This document shows, piece by piece, positions 38,084 through 47,693 of a stretch of DNA of 64,000 nucleotides. This DNA is from JBKQVT01 sp963804825 (GTDB lineage Bacteria > Planctomycetota > Planctomycetia > Pirellulales > Thermoguttaceae). Location of the stretch: the NCBI GenBank assembly GCA_963804825.1, contig CAWDRV010000003.1:1240001-1304000 (forward strand), read 5' to 3'. A program made the translations under genes and the position numbers. The notes under the pieces were generated by a model. It was not told where the DNA came from, ran no database searches, and was given only the letters and a program-made list of their open reading frames with translations. Position 1 is the first letter of the stretch; every line of letters starts with the position of its first letter.

Positions 38084-38153
38084 GCACGAGCGGAAGTGTT
38101 GTAGGAGTCGCCAAAACACGGCGATCCTCGCACGCATCCGCTCGTGCTGTTTT
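38084..38153 (+). terminator. stem-loop terminator with nested hairpin
   Basis: GCACGAGCGGA (38084-38094) pairs perfectly with 38137-38147 and is followed by TGTTTT. A smaller stem GTCGCC/GGCGAT lies inside. It sits 50 bases after a stop codon and before the sigma-like gene, so it could end the early transcript or act in the leader. Confidence 0.55.
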
Positions 38154-38211
38154 CTTGCCGGCGCTTGGCGACCTCCCGCACGCCCTCCTCGGCGGTCTAA
38201 GGAGAAATCCT

Positions 38212-38797
38212 GTGATTGCCAAGCACATATTGGATGCATTCGGAGAATTTGCGTTTCGTTTCATCAGCAAGAAAGTGACGTTGCTCATCACTCGGTGCGG
38301 CTTGCCCAAGTCGGAACGCGAGGACTTGTATCAGCGTTTTGCCCTCAATCTGCACGCCCGCAAGGCGAAGTTCGATCCCACCGTCGCCACGTGGGAAGGC
38401 TTCGTTGTCGTTGTCTGTGAGAACCAGTTCGTCAACATTCTTGCACATTGGTTTGCGGAGATGCGATCGTCCCAGCGAGAGAAGTACTCACTGAACGATC
38501 CAGTCACTGACTGTGACGGCCGACGTCGCGATCGATCCTGCACAATCGACGAGCGCCAGCACGAAAAACGCACTGGGCAGCGATTTCGTTCGCGCCAGGA
38601 AGCATGGGAAATGTCCGCTGACGTTCACGCGGCTATGGCCGGTCTTACCGAGTTCCAGCGTGCGATCTGTGCGAAGGTGTCCCACGTGAGCGTTGCTGCA
38701 GCGGCGCGAACTGGGGGTGTCCCGCTCCGCGGTTCTCAAGGAGATCAGCGACATCCGAAAACGCTTCGAGCAGGCTGGCCTGAGAGATTTTCTGTAA
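38212..38797 (+). CDS. sigma-70-like RNA polymerase sigma factor (one frameshift)
   Basis: The protein has about 195 residues. The first part (SEREDLYQRFALNLHARKAKF, then WEGFVVVVCENQFVNILAHW) resembles sigma region 2. The last part is a region-4 HTH: LTEFQRAICAKVSH, then, after a one-base shift near 38712, RRELGVSRSAVLKEISDIRK. It ends RDFL and TAA. GTG at 38212 follows AAGGAG by seven bases. Such small factors redirect RNA polymerase. Within a prophage it may switch on the genes downstream, and a shared promoter-like element begins seven bases after its stop. Confidence 0.7.
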
Positions 38798-38803
38798 TTC
38801 TGT

Positions 38804-38866
38804 CCGACAACTCGGGCGGCGGATCGGTAGGTCATTAATATCTGCCGATTGCCGCCCGAGTGTTTT
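38804..38866 (+). promoter_or_regulatory. repeated 29-bp element A with stem-loop
   Basis: Element A (38804-38832) begins CCGACAACTCGGG and ends GGTAGGT. It matches 23 of 29 positions with element B at 50944-50972, and both lie 48-46 bases before a phage start codon. Here the element also forms the left arm of a hairpin (38810-38820 with 38851-38861) followed by TGTTTT, so it may combine a terminator for the sigma gene with a promoter or operator for the next block. Confidence 0.55.
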
Positions 38867-38879
38867 AGAGGACCCTCAC

Positions 38880-39185
38880 ATGACCGCCGAAGTCTACCGC
38901 TACAGCTTCATGTCCTCGCTTGGATTGGACGAGGTCGAGGCATCCCTGGTCCTGGCGATCATGTCAGCGGAAAGCCTGCACGGCGAGGCCCAAGTCCGTC
39001 TCGATGCGGCCCATTTCTTCGATCCCGACCAGCGTGCCTGTGTGATCGACGCAAGTACGCCTGTCGGGCGTGACGTCAATCGCCTGTTCGTCGGCCTCCT
39101 GCGCCGCGACTTCGGTGAAGACTCGTTCCAGGTGGAACGGGTCGATTCACTTCCTAACCACAAACCCGTAGAGGCCCACGCATGA
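38880..39185 (+). CDS. unknown phage protein before the recombination ATPase
   Basis: The 101-residue protein is acidic and helical (LGLDEVEASLVLAIMSAESL), with a C-terminal strand region (GEDSFQVERVD). Its stop overlaps the next ATG (ATGA), so it is coupled to the ATPase gene. It is the first gene after the repeated element. No family is recognised. Confidence 0.6.
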   Translation: MTAEVYRYSFMSSLGLDEVEASLVLAIMSAESLHGEAQVRLDAAHFFDPDQRACVIDASTPVGRDVNRLFVGLLRRDFGEDSFQVERVDSLPNHKPVEAHA

Positions 39186-39957
39186 GCCTTCTTGCGAACA
39201 TTCAGCGCGGCCGCGCGCCGATGCCGCCCCGAATCCTGGTCTACGGCACCGAGGGCATCGGCAAATCGACCTTCGCCTCGCAGGCGCCGAAGCCCATCTT
39301 CGTGCAGACCGAGGACGGCCTGTCGCGAGATCGACTGCGACAGGTTCCCGCTGGCCACGACGTTCGAGGACGTGCAGCAGGCTTTGACCGAATTGCATGT
39401 CCAGCAGCACGACTACGAGACCGTGGCGATCGACAGCCTCGACTGGCTGGAACGCTGATCTGGGACGACCTGTGCTGCAAGGAATACGGCGTCAAGTCAA
39501 TCGAAAAGGTCGATGGCGGCTACGCCAAGGGGTACACGCACGCCTTGACCTACTGGCGGCAGATCGTCGACTTGCTCAACGCCCTGCGGAACGACAAGGG
39601 CATGGTCGTCCTCTGCATCGCCCACGCCAAGGTCGAGAAGTTCGAGGATCCGGAGTCGGCGGCCTACGACCGCTACTCGCCGCGGCTGCACAAGCATGCC
39701 GCGGCGCTGATCTGCGAGTGGGCCGACGCCGTGCTTTTCGCCACGCGGAAATTCCGCACCCAGACCGAAGACGCTGGCTTCAACCGAAAGCGCACCATCG
39801 CCAACGCCATCGGCAAGGACGGCGGCGAGCGGATTCTCCGCTGCGTCGGCGGCCCGTCGTGCATTGCCAAGAACCGTTACGGGCTCGCCGAGGAACTGCC
39901 GCTCTCGTGGGCGGCGTTCATGACGGCCCTTTCCCAACAACCAGTCTCAAGGAGTAA
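39182..39957 (+). CDS. phage RecA-like AAA ATPase (AAA_24 type, frameshifted)
   Basis: The protein has about 257 residues. Walker A is ILVYGTEGIGKSTFA near residue 20. After a shift near 39330 comes EIDCDRFPLATTFEDV and the Walker B-like strand VAIDSLDWLER. After a second shift near 39458, where a C of CGCCTGATC is missing, the rest follows to the C-terminus. These ATPases accompany DUF669 proteins in phage recombination and replication modules. The stop TAA at 39955-39957 lies within the ribosome binding site of the next gene. Confidence 0.8.
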
Positions 39958-39963
39958 CCCAAC

Positions 39964-40428
39964 ATGGCTGACCTCAGAGGTTTCGACGCCAACCAAGTCG
40001 AATCCCGCCACCGCTTTCGACCCTATTCCGGCCGGCAAATACGTCGCGGTGATCACCGACAGTCGGAGATGAAGCCCAACAAGGCCGGCACCGGGCAGTT
40101 TCCTGCAGCTGACCTTCCAGATCATCGAGGGCGAGTTCAAGAACCGCCTCCTGTGGGCGCGGCTGAATCTCGACAACCCGAATGCGACTGCGGTGCAGAT
40201 CGCCAGGGCGGAGTTGTCCGCCATCTGTCGGGCAGTCGGCGTGTCTGGCGCCCGAGCGACAGCGCCGAGCTGCACAACCTGCCGCTGGTGATCCACGTGC
40301 GGTGCAAGAAGCGGACGGACACCGGCGAGATCACCAACGAGATCAAGGGCTACGCGAAGAAGGACTCGCCTCCGCCGGCCGGCGCGGCGCCTGTGGCCAA
40401 CACCACGCCGCCTTGGAAGCGATCGTGA
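39964..40428 (+). CDS. DUF669-family phage protein (frameshifted)
   Basis: Across four small frame changes (near 40003, 40065, 40092 and 40240) the reading gives MADLRGFDANQVE, FDPIPAGKYVAVITDS, FQIIEGEFKNRLLWARLNL and LHNLPLVIHVRCKKRTDTGE. This is the conserved core of DUF669 proteins, small phage proteins thought to help DNA recombination, possibly by binding single strands. AAGGAG lies upstream. The gene overlaps the next start (TGATG). Confidence 0.75.
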   Translation: MADLRGFDANQVESRHRFRPYSGRQIRRGDHRQSEMKPNKAGTGQFPAADLPDHRGRVQEPPPVGAAESRQPECDCGADRQGGVVRHLSGSRRVWRPSDSAELHNLPLVIHVRCKKRTDTGEITNEIKGYAKKDSPPPAGAAPVANTTPPWKRS

Positions 40429-40780
40429 TGCTCATGCATTCGAGCTGCCCTACCCGCCGTCGATCAATCATTATTGGCGGCGGGTTGGGCCGCGCACGCT
40501 GATCAGCCGCGAGGGTCGCCGCTTTCGCGAGCGCGTGATGGCGATCCTCGCGGCGATGGGGGTCCGGCCGCTTGTCGGCCGACTGGCGGTGGAGGTCGAG
40601 GTCTTTCCGCCCGACAACCGCCGCCGGGATGTCGACAACGTTATCAAGGCCCTGCTCGACGCTTTGCAGCATGGCGGGGCGTACCTCGACGACAGCCAGA
40701 TCGTGCGGCTGACGCATCGAGAAGCGGAAGCCCGTCGAGGGCGGCAAGACCATCGTCCGAATCGAGAAGGGCCTGAATGA
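40428..40780 (+). CDS. rusA: RusA-family Holliday junction resolvase (frameshifted)
   Basis: The protein has about 117 residues. Recognisable RusA motifs are FELPYPPSINHYWRR at the start and RRDVDNVIKALLDAL with YLDDSQIVRL in the centre. The Asp residues of DVDN and DDSQ bind the catalytic metal. It would cut four-way junctions made during phage recombination. Frame changes lie near 40437 and 40725. It overlaps the helicase start by four bases (ATGA). Confidence 0.8.
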
Positions 40781-42443
40781 TCACCTTGCGTCCCTACCAG
40801 GAAGCCGCCAAAGCGGCCGTCTACGAGCACCTGCGGCGTCGCGACGACAACCCGTGCGTCGTGATCCCGACCGCCGGCGGCAAGACGCCGGTGATGGCCT
40901 CGATCTGCAAGGATGCCGTGGGCCTGTGGAACGGCCGCGTGCTGATCCTGGCCCACGTCAAGGAACTGCTGGAACAGGCGACCGAGAAGCTCAACGTCAT
41001 CTGCCCCGAGGTGAAGTTCGGCGTCTACTCGGCCGGCCTGAAGCGGCGGGACACCGAGCACGCGGTCATCGTGGCCGGCATCCAGTCGGTCTACAAGCGG
41101 GCCTGCGAACTGGGCGGCTTCGACCTGATCATCGTCGACGAGGCCCATCTGATCCCGCCGGACGGCGAGGGGATGTACCGCAGTTCCTGGCCGACGCCAA
41201 GGTGGTCAACCCGCAGGTGCGGGTCATCGGCCTGACGGCCACGCCGTTCCGGCTGAAGTCGGGGATGATCTGCGGCCCGGAGAACATCCTCAACCACGTC
41301 TGCTTCGAGGTCGGCGTGCGGGAACTGATCCGCGACGGCTATCTCTGCCCGCTGGTCACCAAGGCCGGCCGGGAGAAGGCCGACACCGAGCGAGTCTGCA
41401 CGTCCGTGGCGGCGAGTTCGTCGCCGGCGAGGTCGAGGACCTGATGGACCAGGACGCGCTGGTGCACGCCGCCTGTAGCGAGATCGTCGGCCCTTGACGC
41501 ACGACCGCCGATCCTGCCTGATCTTCGCCTCGGGCGTCAAGCATGGGCAGCACATCGCCAAGGTCCTTGCGGGAGATGAGCGGCCAGGAGTGCGGCTTCG
41601 TCTGCGGCGAGACGCCCACCAGCGAGCGCGACGAACTGCTGGGGCGGTTCAAAGCCGGCGATCTGAAATACCTGGCCAACGTCAACGTCCTGACCACCGG
41701 CTTCGATGCGCCGAACATCGACTGCGTGGCGCTGCTGCGGCCGACGATGTCGCCGGGGCTGTTCTACCAGATGTGCGGCCGTGGCTTCCGTCTGCATCCG
41801 GGCAAGCAGAACTGCCTGGTGCTCGATTTCGGCGGCAACGTGCTGCGCCACGGCCCGGTGGACCAGATCCGCATCCGCGAGACGGCCGGCAATGGCAATG
41901 GCGAGGCCCCGGCCAAGGAATGCCCGCAGTGCCAGGCGGTCATCGCCGCCGGCTATGCCGTCTGTCCCGACTGCGGATACGAGTTTCCGCCGCCCGAGCG
42001 GCAGAAGCACGACGCGACGGCCAGCGAAGCCGGCATTCTCTCCGGCGACGTGACCGACACCGAGTATGACGGTCCAGGACGTCACCTACACCGTCCACAC
42101 GAAGCGTGGAGCAGCCGGAAGATGCCCCGCAGACGATGCGGGTCGATTACCGGCTTGGGCTCGACCACTGGCAGAGCGAGTTCATCTGCTTCGAGCACGA
42201 CGGCTACGCCCGCCAGAAGGCCGTCGCCTGGTGGCGCGGCGCTCGCCCGACCCCGTGCCCGACACGGCGGAGCGGGCGGTGGACATCGCCGAGGGCGGCG
42301 GTCTGGCCCACACCGAGAAGATCACCGTCCGCAGCGTCGCCGGCGAGAAGTTCGACCGCATCGTGGGCTACAAGCTCGGGCCGATGCCCGAGCCGATCGC
42401 GGCCGAAGTGCTGGAGTTCTACGAGGAAGAAATGCCATTCTGA
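40777..42443 (+). CDS. SF2 DEAD/DEAH-box helicase (frameshifted)
   Basis: The protein has about 555 residues. Motif I is VIPTAGGKTPVMA, motif II IIVDEAHLIPPD, motif III GLTATPFRL; motifs V-VI follow in VLTTGFDAPNIDCV and QMCGRGFRLHPGK. A zinc finger (CPQCQAVI...CPDCGYEFP) lies near residue 385, and the C-terminal domain ends with EVLEFYEEEMPF. It is a DNA or RNA unwinding enzyme of the phage replication block. At least six frame changes occur (about 41190, 41400, 41490, 41565, 42075 and 42110), but the motif order is complete. Confidence 0.85.
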
Positions 42444-42463
42444 CCGGCCGGAGCAACACGGCC

Positions 42464-43418
42464 TTGATCGAAACAGCACGTGCCTATCTCGGCGCCGGCC
42501 TGTGCCCGCTGCCCGCGATCCTCGCGGAGAAGCGGCCGGCGCTGTCGGCGTGGAAACAGTACCAGAAGCGGCTGCCGACCGAGCATCAGCTTCGAGCAGT
42601 GGTTCGCCGACTCGCAGCCGATCTGCCTGCTGACAGGGGCTGTCTCGGGCAACCTCGAACTGATCGACTTCGATTTCGAAGGCGAGCTATTCGATCCATG
42701 GGAGGAATTGGTCGAAGCGGAGGCGCCCGGGCTGCTGGATCGGCTGGTCGTCGAGCGGTCGCAGTCCGGCGGGCGCCACGTCGTCTATCGCTGCGAGGTA
42801 GCCGATCCCTGGCAGCACTGAAGCTGGCGCAGCGGATCGTCCAGGCGCCGGACGAGCAGGAACTGACGATCTGCGGCAAGCGATATCGTCCGCGCCGGGT
42901 CGGCGACCATTACGAGGTCACCTGCACGCTCATCGAAACCCGTGGCGAAGGCGGGCTGTTCCTCTGCCACCCGACGCCCGGCTACATGCTGGAGCAGGGC
43001 AGCTTCGAGGACCTGCCCATCCTGACCGAGGCCGAGCGGAAGATCCTGATCGAGGCGGCCTGGACGCTCAACGAGGCAGTGCCGCCCGCGGAGACGCTCG
43101 TGTCGGCCAGGCGAAGATGTGCGGTCGCCCAGGGGACGAGTTCAACGAGCGTGGCGATGTCCGTGCGCTGCTCGTGCGCCACGGCTGGACCTGTGTGCGG
43201 GGTGGCGAAAACGAGTGCTGGCGCCGGCCGGGCAAGGACCAGGGCTGGAGTGCCACGCTGCGGGACCGGCGTGTTCTACGTCTTCTCGTCCAACGCCGCG
43301 CCCTTCGAGCCCAACCACGCCTATCTCGCCGTTTGCCGTCTATGCCCTGCTGGAACACCAGGGCGACTTCGCCAAGGCGGCCAGTGCGCTGCGGGACGAA
43401 GGGTTTCGGCAGCGATGA
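42464..43418 (+). CDS. bifunctional DNA primase/polymerase (prim-pol, frameshifted)
   Basis: The protein has about 318 residues. The N-terminus (IETARAYLGAGLCPLPAIL, then KRPALSAWKQYQKRLPTE) and the acidic metal motif LELIDFDFEGELFDPWEEL, followed by ERSQSGGRHVVYRCE, are those of the prim-pol family. The C-terminal part contains KLAQRIVQAPDEQELTICGK and HGWTCVRGGENECWRRPG. It would lay primers or extend DNA at the phage origin. The TTG start is a guess, as no good ATG exists. The stop overlaps the next ATG (ATGA). Frame changes lie near 42590, 42820, 43110 and 43270-43340. Confidence 0.75.
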
Positions 43419-44738
43419 TGCGGCCGATGGCCGGCGGCGTGGATATCTCCGCCCTGCGTGGCGAACCTCGTCGGACCGCCCGCCGATCGCGGGCCGACAA
43501 TCCCTGATCCCGGGCCGATTCCCGAACACCTCTTTCAGGTGCCCGGTTTCATCGGCCAGGTGATGGACTTCACGCTGGCCAACGCGCCGTACCCGAACGT
43601 GGGCCTGGCGTTCTGCGGGGCGATGGCCCTGCAGTCGTTCCTGGCCGGCCGGAAGGTCTGCACGCCGGGCGATCTGCGGCCCAACCTCTACCTGCTGGCG
43701 CTGGCCAGCAGCGGAACGGGCAAGGATTTCCCCCGCAAGGTCAACTCGCGCGTGCTCTTCGAGGTGGGACTGGTCGGCGCCCTGGGCGACAAGTTCGCCA
43801 GCGGCGAGGGCATCCAGGACGCCTTGGTCCGTAGCAACGCCATGCTGTTCCAGAACGACGAGATGGACGGCGTCCTGCGGCAGATCAACCTCGACCGCGA
43901 GAACCGCCGCGAGTCGATCCCCAACATCCTGCTGACGCTCTACACGTCCGCCAACGACGTCTACCCGATCCGCGTGAAGGCCGGGCAGAAGGAAACGATC
44001 CACATCGACCAGCCGCATCTGACGCTCTTCGGCACGGCCACGCCGCAGTATTTCTACGAGTCGCTGTGCCAGCGGATGCTCACCAACGGCTTTTTCGCCC
44101 GGATGATCATCGTCGACGTCGGCAAGCGGGGCGAGGGCCAGACGCCCGGCTCGGCCAGGCACCTGCCGGAGTCGATTCTGGAGACCGCACGCTGGTGGGC
44201 CGAATACCAGCCTGCCACGGGCAATCTTGCAGGAGACCCACCCGGAACCGCGTGTCGTGCCGTTTGAGCCCGAGGCGGCCGAGGCTGTGCGGCAGCTGCA
44301 GAAGCTGACCGAGGCGGAATACGACCGGGCCGAGGAGGCCAAGGACGAGGTCGCCCGCACGGCCTGGAGCCGGACCTGCGAGAACGCCACGAAGCTGGCG
44401 CTGATCTACGCCTGCAGCGAGAACCACGAGAACCCCGTCATCGGCCTGCCGGCCGTCCAGTGGGCGACTGCGTTCGCCATGCACCAGACCCGGCGCCAGC
44501 TCTACCTGGCCGCGACCTACGTGGCCGAGAACCCGTTCCACGCCGAGTGCCTGAAGCTGCTGCGCAGGCTCAGGGAATCGGGAGGCCAGATGCGCGCGTC
44601 GCCAGCTCATGCGGGCCATGCACTGCAAGGCCGCCGACTTCGACCAGATCATCAGCACGCTCATCCAGCAAGGGGACATCGTGCAGGTGGAGATTCCCAA
44701 CGAAGACCAAGCCGGCACAGGGGTATCAACTCACATGA
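43415..44738 (+). CDS. DUF3987 primase-helicase-like protein (frameshifted)
   Basis: The protein has about 440 residues. VPGFIGQVMDFTLANAPYPN, FCGAMALQSFLAGRKV and LYLLALASSGTGKD (Walker A-like) lead to MLFQNDEMDGVLRQI and LTLFGTATPQYFYESL, the core of DUF3987/YfjI-like ATPases. These act with prim-pol proteins in phage replication. The C-terminal region has a winged-helix (MRAMHCKAADFDQIISTLIQ). Removing one G from GGGG near 44723 gives the stop at 44738. Other shifts are near 43452, 44228 and 44600. Confidence 0.75.
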
Positions 44739-44773
44739 CCAACCCGCGATTCAATCCGGCATCCGTCTGTCCC

Positions 44774-45022
44774 AATCCGTCACGCAAGCGCGACGGATCT
44801 GGGGGTGGGCGTGGGGTAGGACCGTGCCGAAACGGCAAATCCGTCCGCAATGTGTCACGAGCTCGCCGTGACGGATTTCGGGGAGCCTAAGCCTATATAT
44901 ATAAAGAGAGATATCTCTCTCTCCTATATATACGTCACGCTGTCACGCCCACATGCTCGCGAGCCCGCGTTGCGTCCGCGCACGCGTGAGGGGCTGTGTG
45001 ACGTATTTCAGCGACGGATTGG
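44774..45022. other. candidate phage replication origin
   Basis: The gap after the replication genes holds repeats of a motif close to AATCCGTCACG in both orientations, at about 44774, 44791 (reverse), 44837, 44854, 44867 (reverse), 44933, 44941, 44997 (reverse) and 45012 (reverse). Between them is an AT-rich stretch with TATATATATAA and a perfect 16-bp palindrome at 44905-44920. Iterons with an AT-rich unwinding segment are what a replication origin shows. Downstream to 45331, repeats of GTTGGCC/GGCCAAC occur but no gene is seen. Confidence 0.55.
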
Positions 45023-45331
45023 TTCTGCACCCACTTCTCGGTGCGATCCTGTTGGCCCACGTTCGCACACGTTTGCGCCGTGTTGCGTCCCGTTGCCGAC
45101 GTTGGCCATTCACCCCAACGTTGCCTTCGGCCCAACACGGGCCAACGTGGCGATTCGCCTGCCTCCCCCCCGGGCGTAGGTACTCCCGAAAACTCGCTTC
45201 GCCCGATTGGCCCGCGGGAACAGGCCCCCGGATAGACACTGTTTCTTTTGCTTGTCCGACTTTTCTAAACCATGAACGCGAAACACCTTAACTGCGTTGG
45301 TCCCCAACGCAAAGACCGAAGGAGAAGAGAA

Positions 45332-46679
45332 ATGAAAATCGAGCAGTGGAATCTGGCCGACATCAAGCCGTACCCGGGCAATCCCCGCCAAAACGATGCC
45401 GCCGTGGACGCCGTGGCCGAGTCGATCCGGCAGTTCGGATTTCGCCAGCCCATCGTCGTCGATACCGAGGGGGTGATCATCTGCGGTCACACCCGTTACA
45501 AGGCCGCCCAGAAGCTTGGGCTGGAGACGGTGCCCGTCCATGTGGCCAAGGACCTGACGCCGGCCCAGATCAAGGCATACCGGATCGCCGACAACAAGAC
45601 TGCCGACCTGGCGACCTGGGATTACGAATTGCTGCCGATCGAGTTGTCGGCACTCCAGGGCATGGATTTCGATCTGGACCTGCTCGGCTTCTCCAAGGAC
45701 GAGTTGGCCGAAGCTGCTCGACCCCGGCGTGCAGGAAGGTCTCACCGATCCGGACGACATCCCCGAACCGCCCGACGAGGCGATCACCAAGCCGGGCGAC
45801 CTGTGGATTCTGGGCGACCACCGGCTGCTCTGCGGCGACAGCAGCAAGCCCGAGGACGTGGACCGGCTGCTCGGCGGTGCAAAGATCCAACTCGCCAACA
45901 CCGATCCGCCCTACAACGTGGCCGTGGCGCCGCGGACCAACAATGCCTGGGCCTCGGGCGAGCGCCGCGGGATGCCGCGGCCCGAACTGGCCGAGGCCTT
46001 CGGCGGTTGGAACCTGCAGGAGGCGGCCGAAGGCGGCAAGCCGAAGACCGATCGCAAGATGCGGGCCCGAGACCGGGCGCTGGAGAACGACTTCGTCTCC
46101 GACGCGGAGTTCGACCGCCTCTTGAACGCCTGGTTCGGCAACATCGCCCGGGTGCTGGAGCCCGGCCGCTGCTTCTACATCTGGGGCGGATATGCCAACT
46201 GCGGCAACTACCCGCCGGTGCTGAAGGCCCTGAAGCTCTACTTCGCCCAGGCGATCATCTGGGTCAAGGAGCACCCGGTGCTCACCCGCAAGGACTTCAT
46301 GGGCAACCATGAGTGGTGCTTCTATGGCTGGCGAGAAGGGGCCGGCCACAAGTTCTTCGGTCCGAACAACGCCACCGACGTCTGGAGCGTCAAGAAGGTC
46401 AGCCCCAACAAGATGGTGCATCTGACCGAGAAGCCGGTCGAGTTGGCCGTGCGGGCGATGCAGTACTCGTCGCGGTCGGGCGAGAACGTGCTGGACCTCT
46501 TCGGCGGCAGCGGCATCACGCTCATCGCCGCCGAGCAGACCGGCCGCAAGGCGTTTCTGATGGAACTGGATGCGCCCTATTGCGACGTCATCGTCGAGCG
46601 CTGGGAGAAGTTCACCGGCAAGAAGGCCGAGCGGCAACCGGCCGTGGCGCCCGCCGAGGTCGCGGAGGTCGGCACATGA
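45332..46679 (+). CDS. ParB-domain DNA methyltransferase (one frameshift)
   Basis: The protein has about 448 residues. An N-terminal ParB-like domain (LADIKPYPGNPRQN, VICGHTRYKAAQKLG) is followed, after a shift near 45715, by a beta-class methyltransferase with IQLANTDPPYNVAV (motif IV) and NVLDLFGGSGITLIAAEQTG (motif I). It would methylate adenine N6 or cytosine N4. No cognate nuclease is adjacent, so this is a typical orphan phage methyltransferase, perhaps protecting phage DNA from host enzymes such as the type IIG system. GAAGGAGAAG precedes the start. Confidence 0.85.
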
Positions 46680-47035
46680 TCTACCTGGCATCGCCCTACT
46701 CGCATCCGGACGCCAGCGTGCGCCAGCAGCGTTTCGAATCGGCCTGTCGCGCCGCGGCCGCGCTGATCCTCCAGGGCAAGACGGTCTTCTCGCCTATCGC
46801 GCACAGCCATGCGATTTGCCGCTATGGCGTGCCTTTGGACTGGGGGTTCTGGCAGCGGCACGACCATCGCCACCTGGAATCATGCGACGAGGTGGTGGTG
46901 CTGATGCTCGACGGCTGGCGGGAGAGCGTCGGCGTCCAGGCCGAGATTGCCATCGCCCGGGAGCTGGGCAAGCCGGTGACGTTTCTCAAGGTGCATGCTC
47001 AGGCCGAAGAGAACCCCGGGGTGAACCGGGGTTAG
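46676..47035 (+). CDS. DUF4406-family protein
   Basis: The 119-residue protein begins MIYLASPYSHPDASVRQQR and has CDEVVVLMLDGWRESVG and AEIAIARELGKPV. These are the motifs of DUF4406, which resembles nucleoside 2-deoxyribosyltransferases. These small proteins are frequent in phages and may act on nucleotides, but activity is unproven. The start overlaps the methyltransferase stop (ATGA), so both are in one operon. Confidence 0.8.
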   Translation: MIYLASPYSHPDASVRQQRFESACRAAAALILQGKTVFSPIAHSHAICRYGVPLDWGFWQRHDHRHLESCDEVVVLMLDGWRESVGVQAEIAIARELGKPVTFLKVHAQAEENPGVNRG

Positions 47036-47055
47036 GAGGAGGGAGCAGGATGGAC

Positions 47056-47661
47056 TTAGCCGTTGCGGGTGAACTTGCCGCGGTCGGCCTTGGTGAACCG
47101 GGCCTCGTCACCCTTGGCCTTGATCTCGCGCACGATCGCACTGTAGAGCGTGGCATGGGGCGTCTTGCCGCCGGGCGACTTCCAGTAGCCCTTGGCCTCG
47201 GCCGCCTCGATCATCTCCTTGCAGGTCATCGGCTGGCCGGACTCCTCGAGCACCTTGGCCGCGGCGTCCAGGCCGCTCATGCGTTTCTCCTTGGGCTCCT
47301 TCTTGGCCCGGGTCCGCTTGGGCTTGCCGGCCTTCTCGGCCGTAGCGGGCTCGGTGCCGGCTGCCGGTTCGGCCTTGGCCGTGTCTTCGGCCGTGGGGCC
47401 CGACGTTTGCGCCGGTTGGGCCTCGGCCGGGGCCTTGGCCTTCTTGGTGGCCTTGCCCTTCTTGCCGCCTGCCTGGGCACCGTCGGGGCCGACGGCCGCC
47501 CGCAGGCGCTGGGCCGATTGGATGCGGACCTTCTTGCCGGTGGCCATGTTCGTGGCGTCCCAGCCGCCGTACCGGCTCTCCGCATCGATCCGCACCTGGA
47601 CGACCTTGTTGGTCACCTTCGCGGTGTACACACGGCCAATCTTGACTTCGTTCTTCTTCAT
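47056..47661 (-). CDS. HARE-HTH domain protein
   Basis: The protein has 201 residues. An N-terminal strand-rich region (VKIGRVYTAKVTNKVVQVRI) is followed by a long Lys/Ala/Pro-rich linker (about residues 65-125). A C-terminal HARE winged helix follows: MSGLDAAAKVLEESGQPMTC, then MIEAAEAKGYW and TPHATLYSAIVREI. HARE-HTH domains bind DNA and are often linked with modified-DNA systems and chromatin-type proteins. AAGGAG lies before the ATG. It is convergent to the preceding operon, so it may be a separately controlled regulator or nucleoid protein. Confidence 0.75.
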   Translation of the reverse strand: MKKNEVKIGRVYTAKVTNKVVQVRIDAESRYGGWDATNMATGKKVRIQSAQRLRAAVGPDGAQAGGKKGKATKKAKAPAEAQPAQTSGPTAEDTAKAEPAAGTEPATAEKAGKPKRTRAKKEPKEKRMSGLDAAAKVLEESGQPMTCKEMIEAAEAKGYWKSPGGKTPHATLYSAIVREIKAKGDEARFTKADRGKFTRNG

Positions 47662-47693
47662 CGCACTTCTCCTTGGGAAAAAGGAAACAGGGG

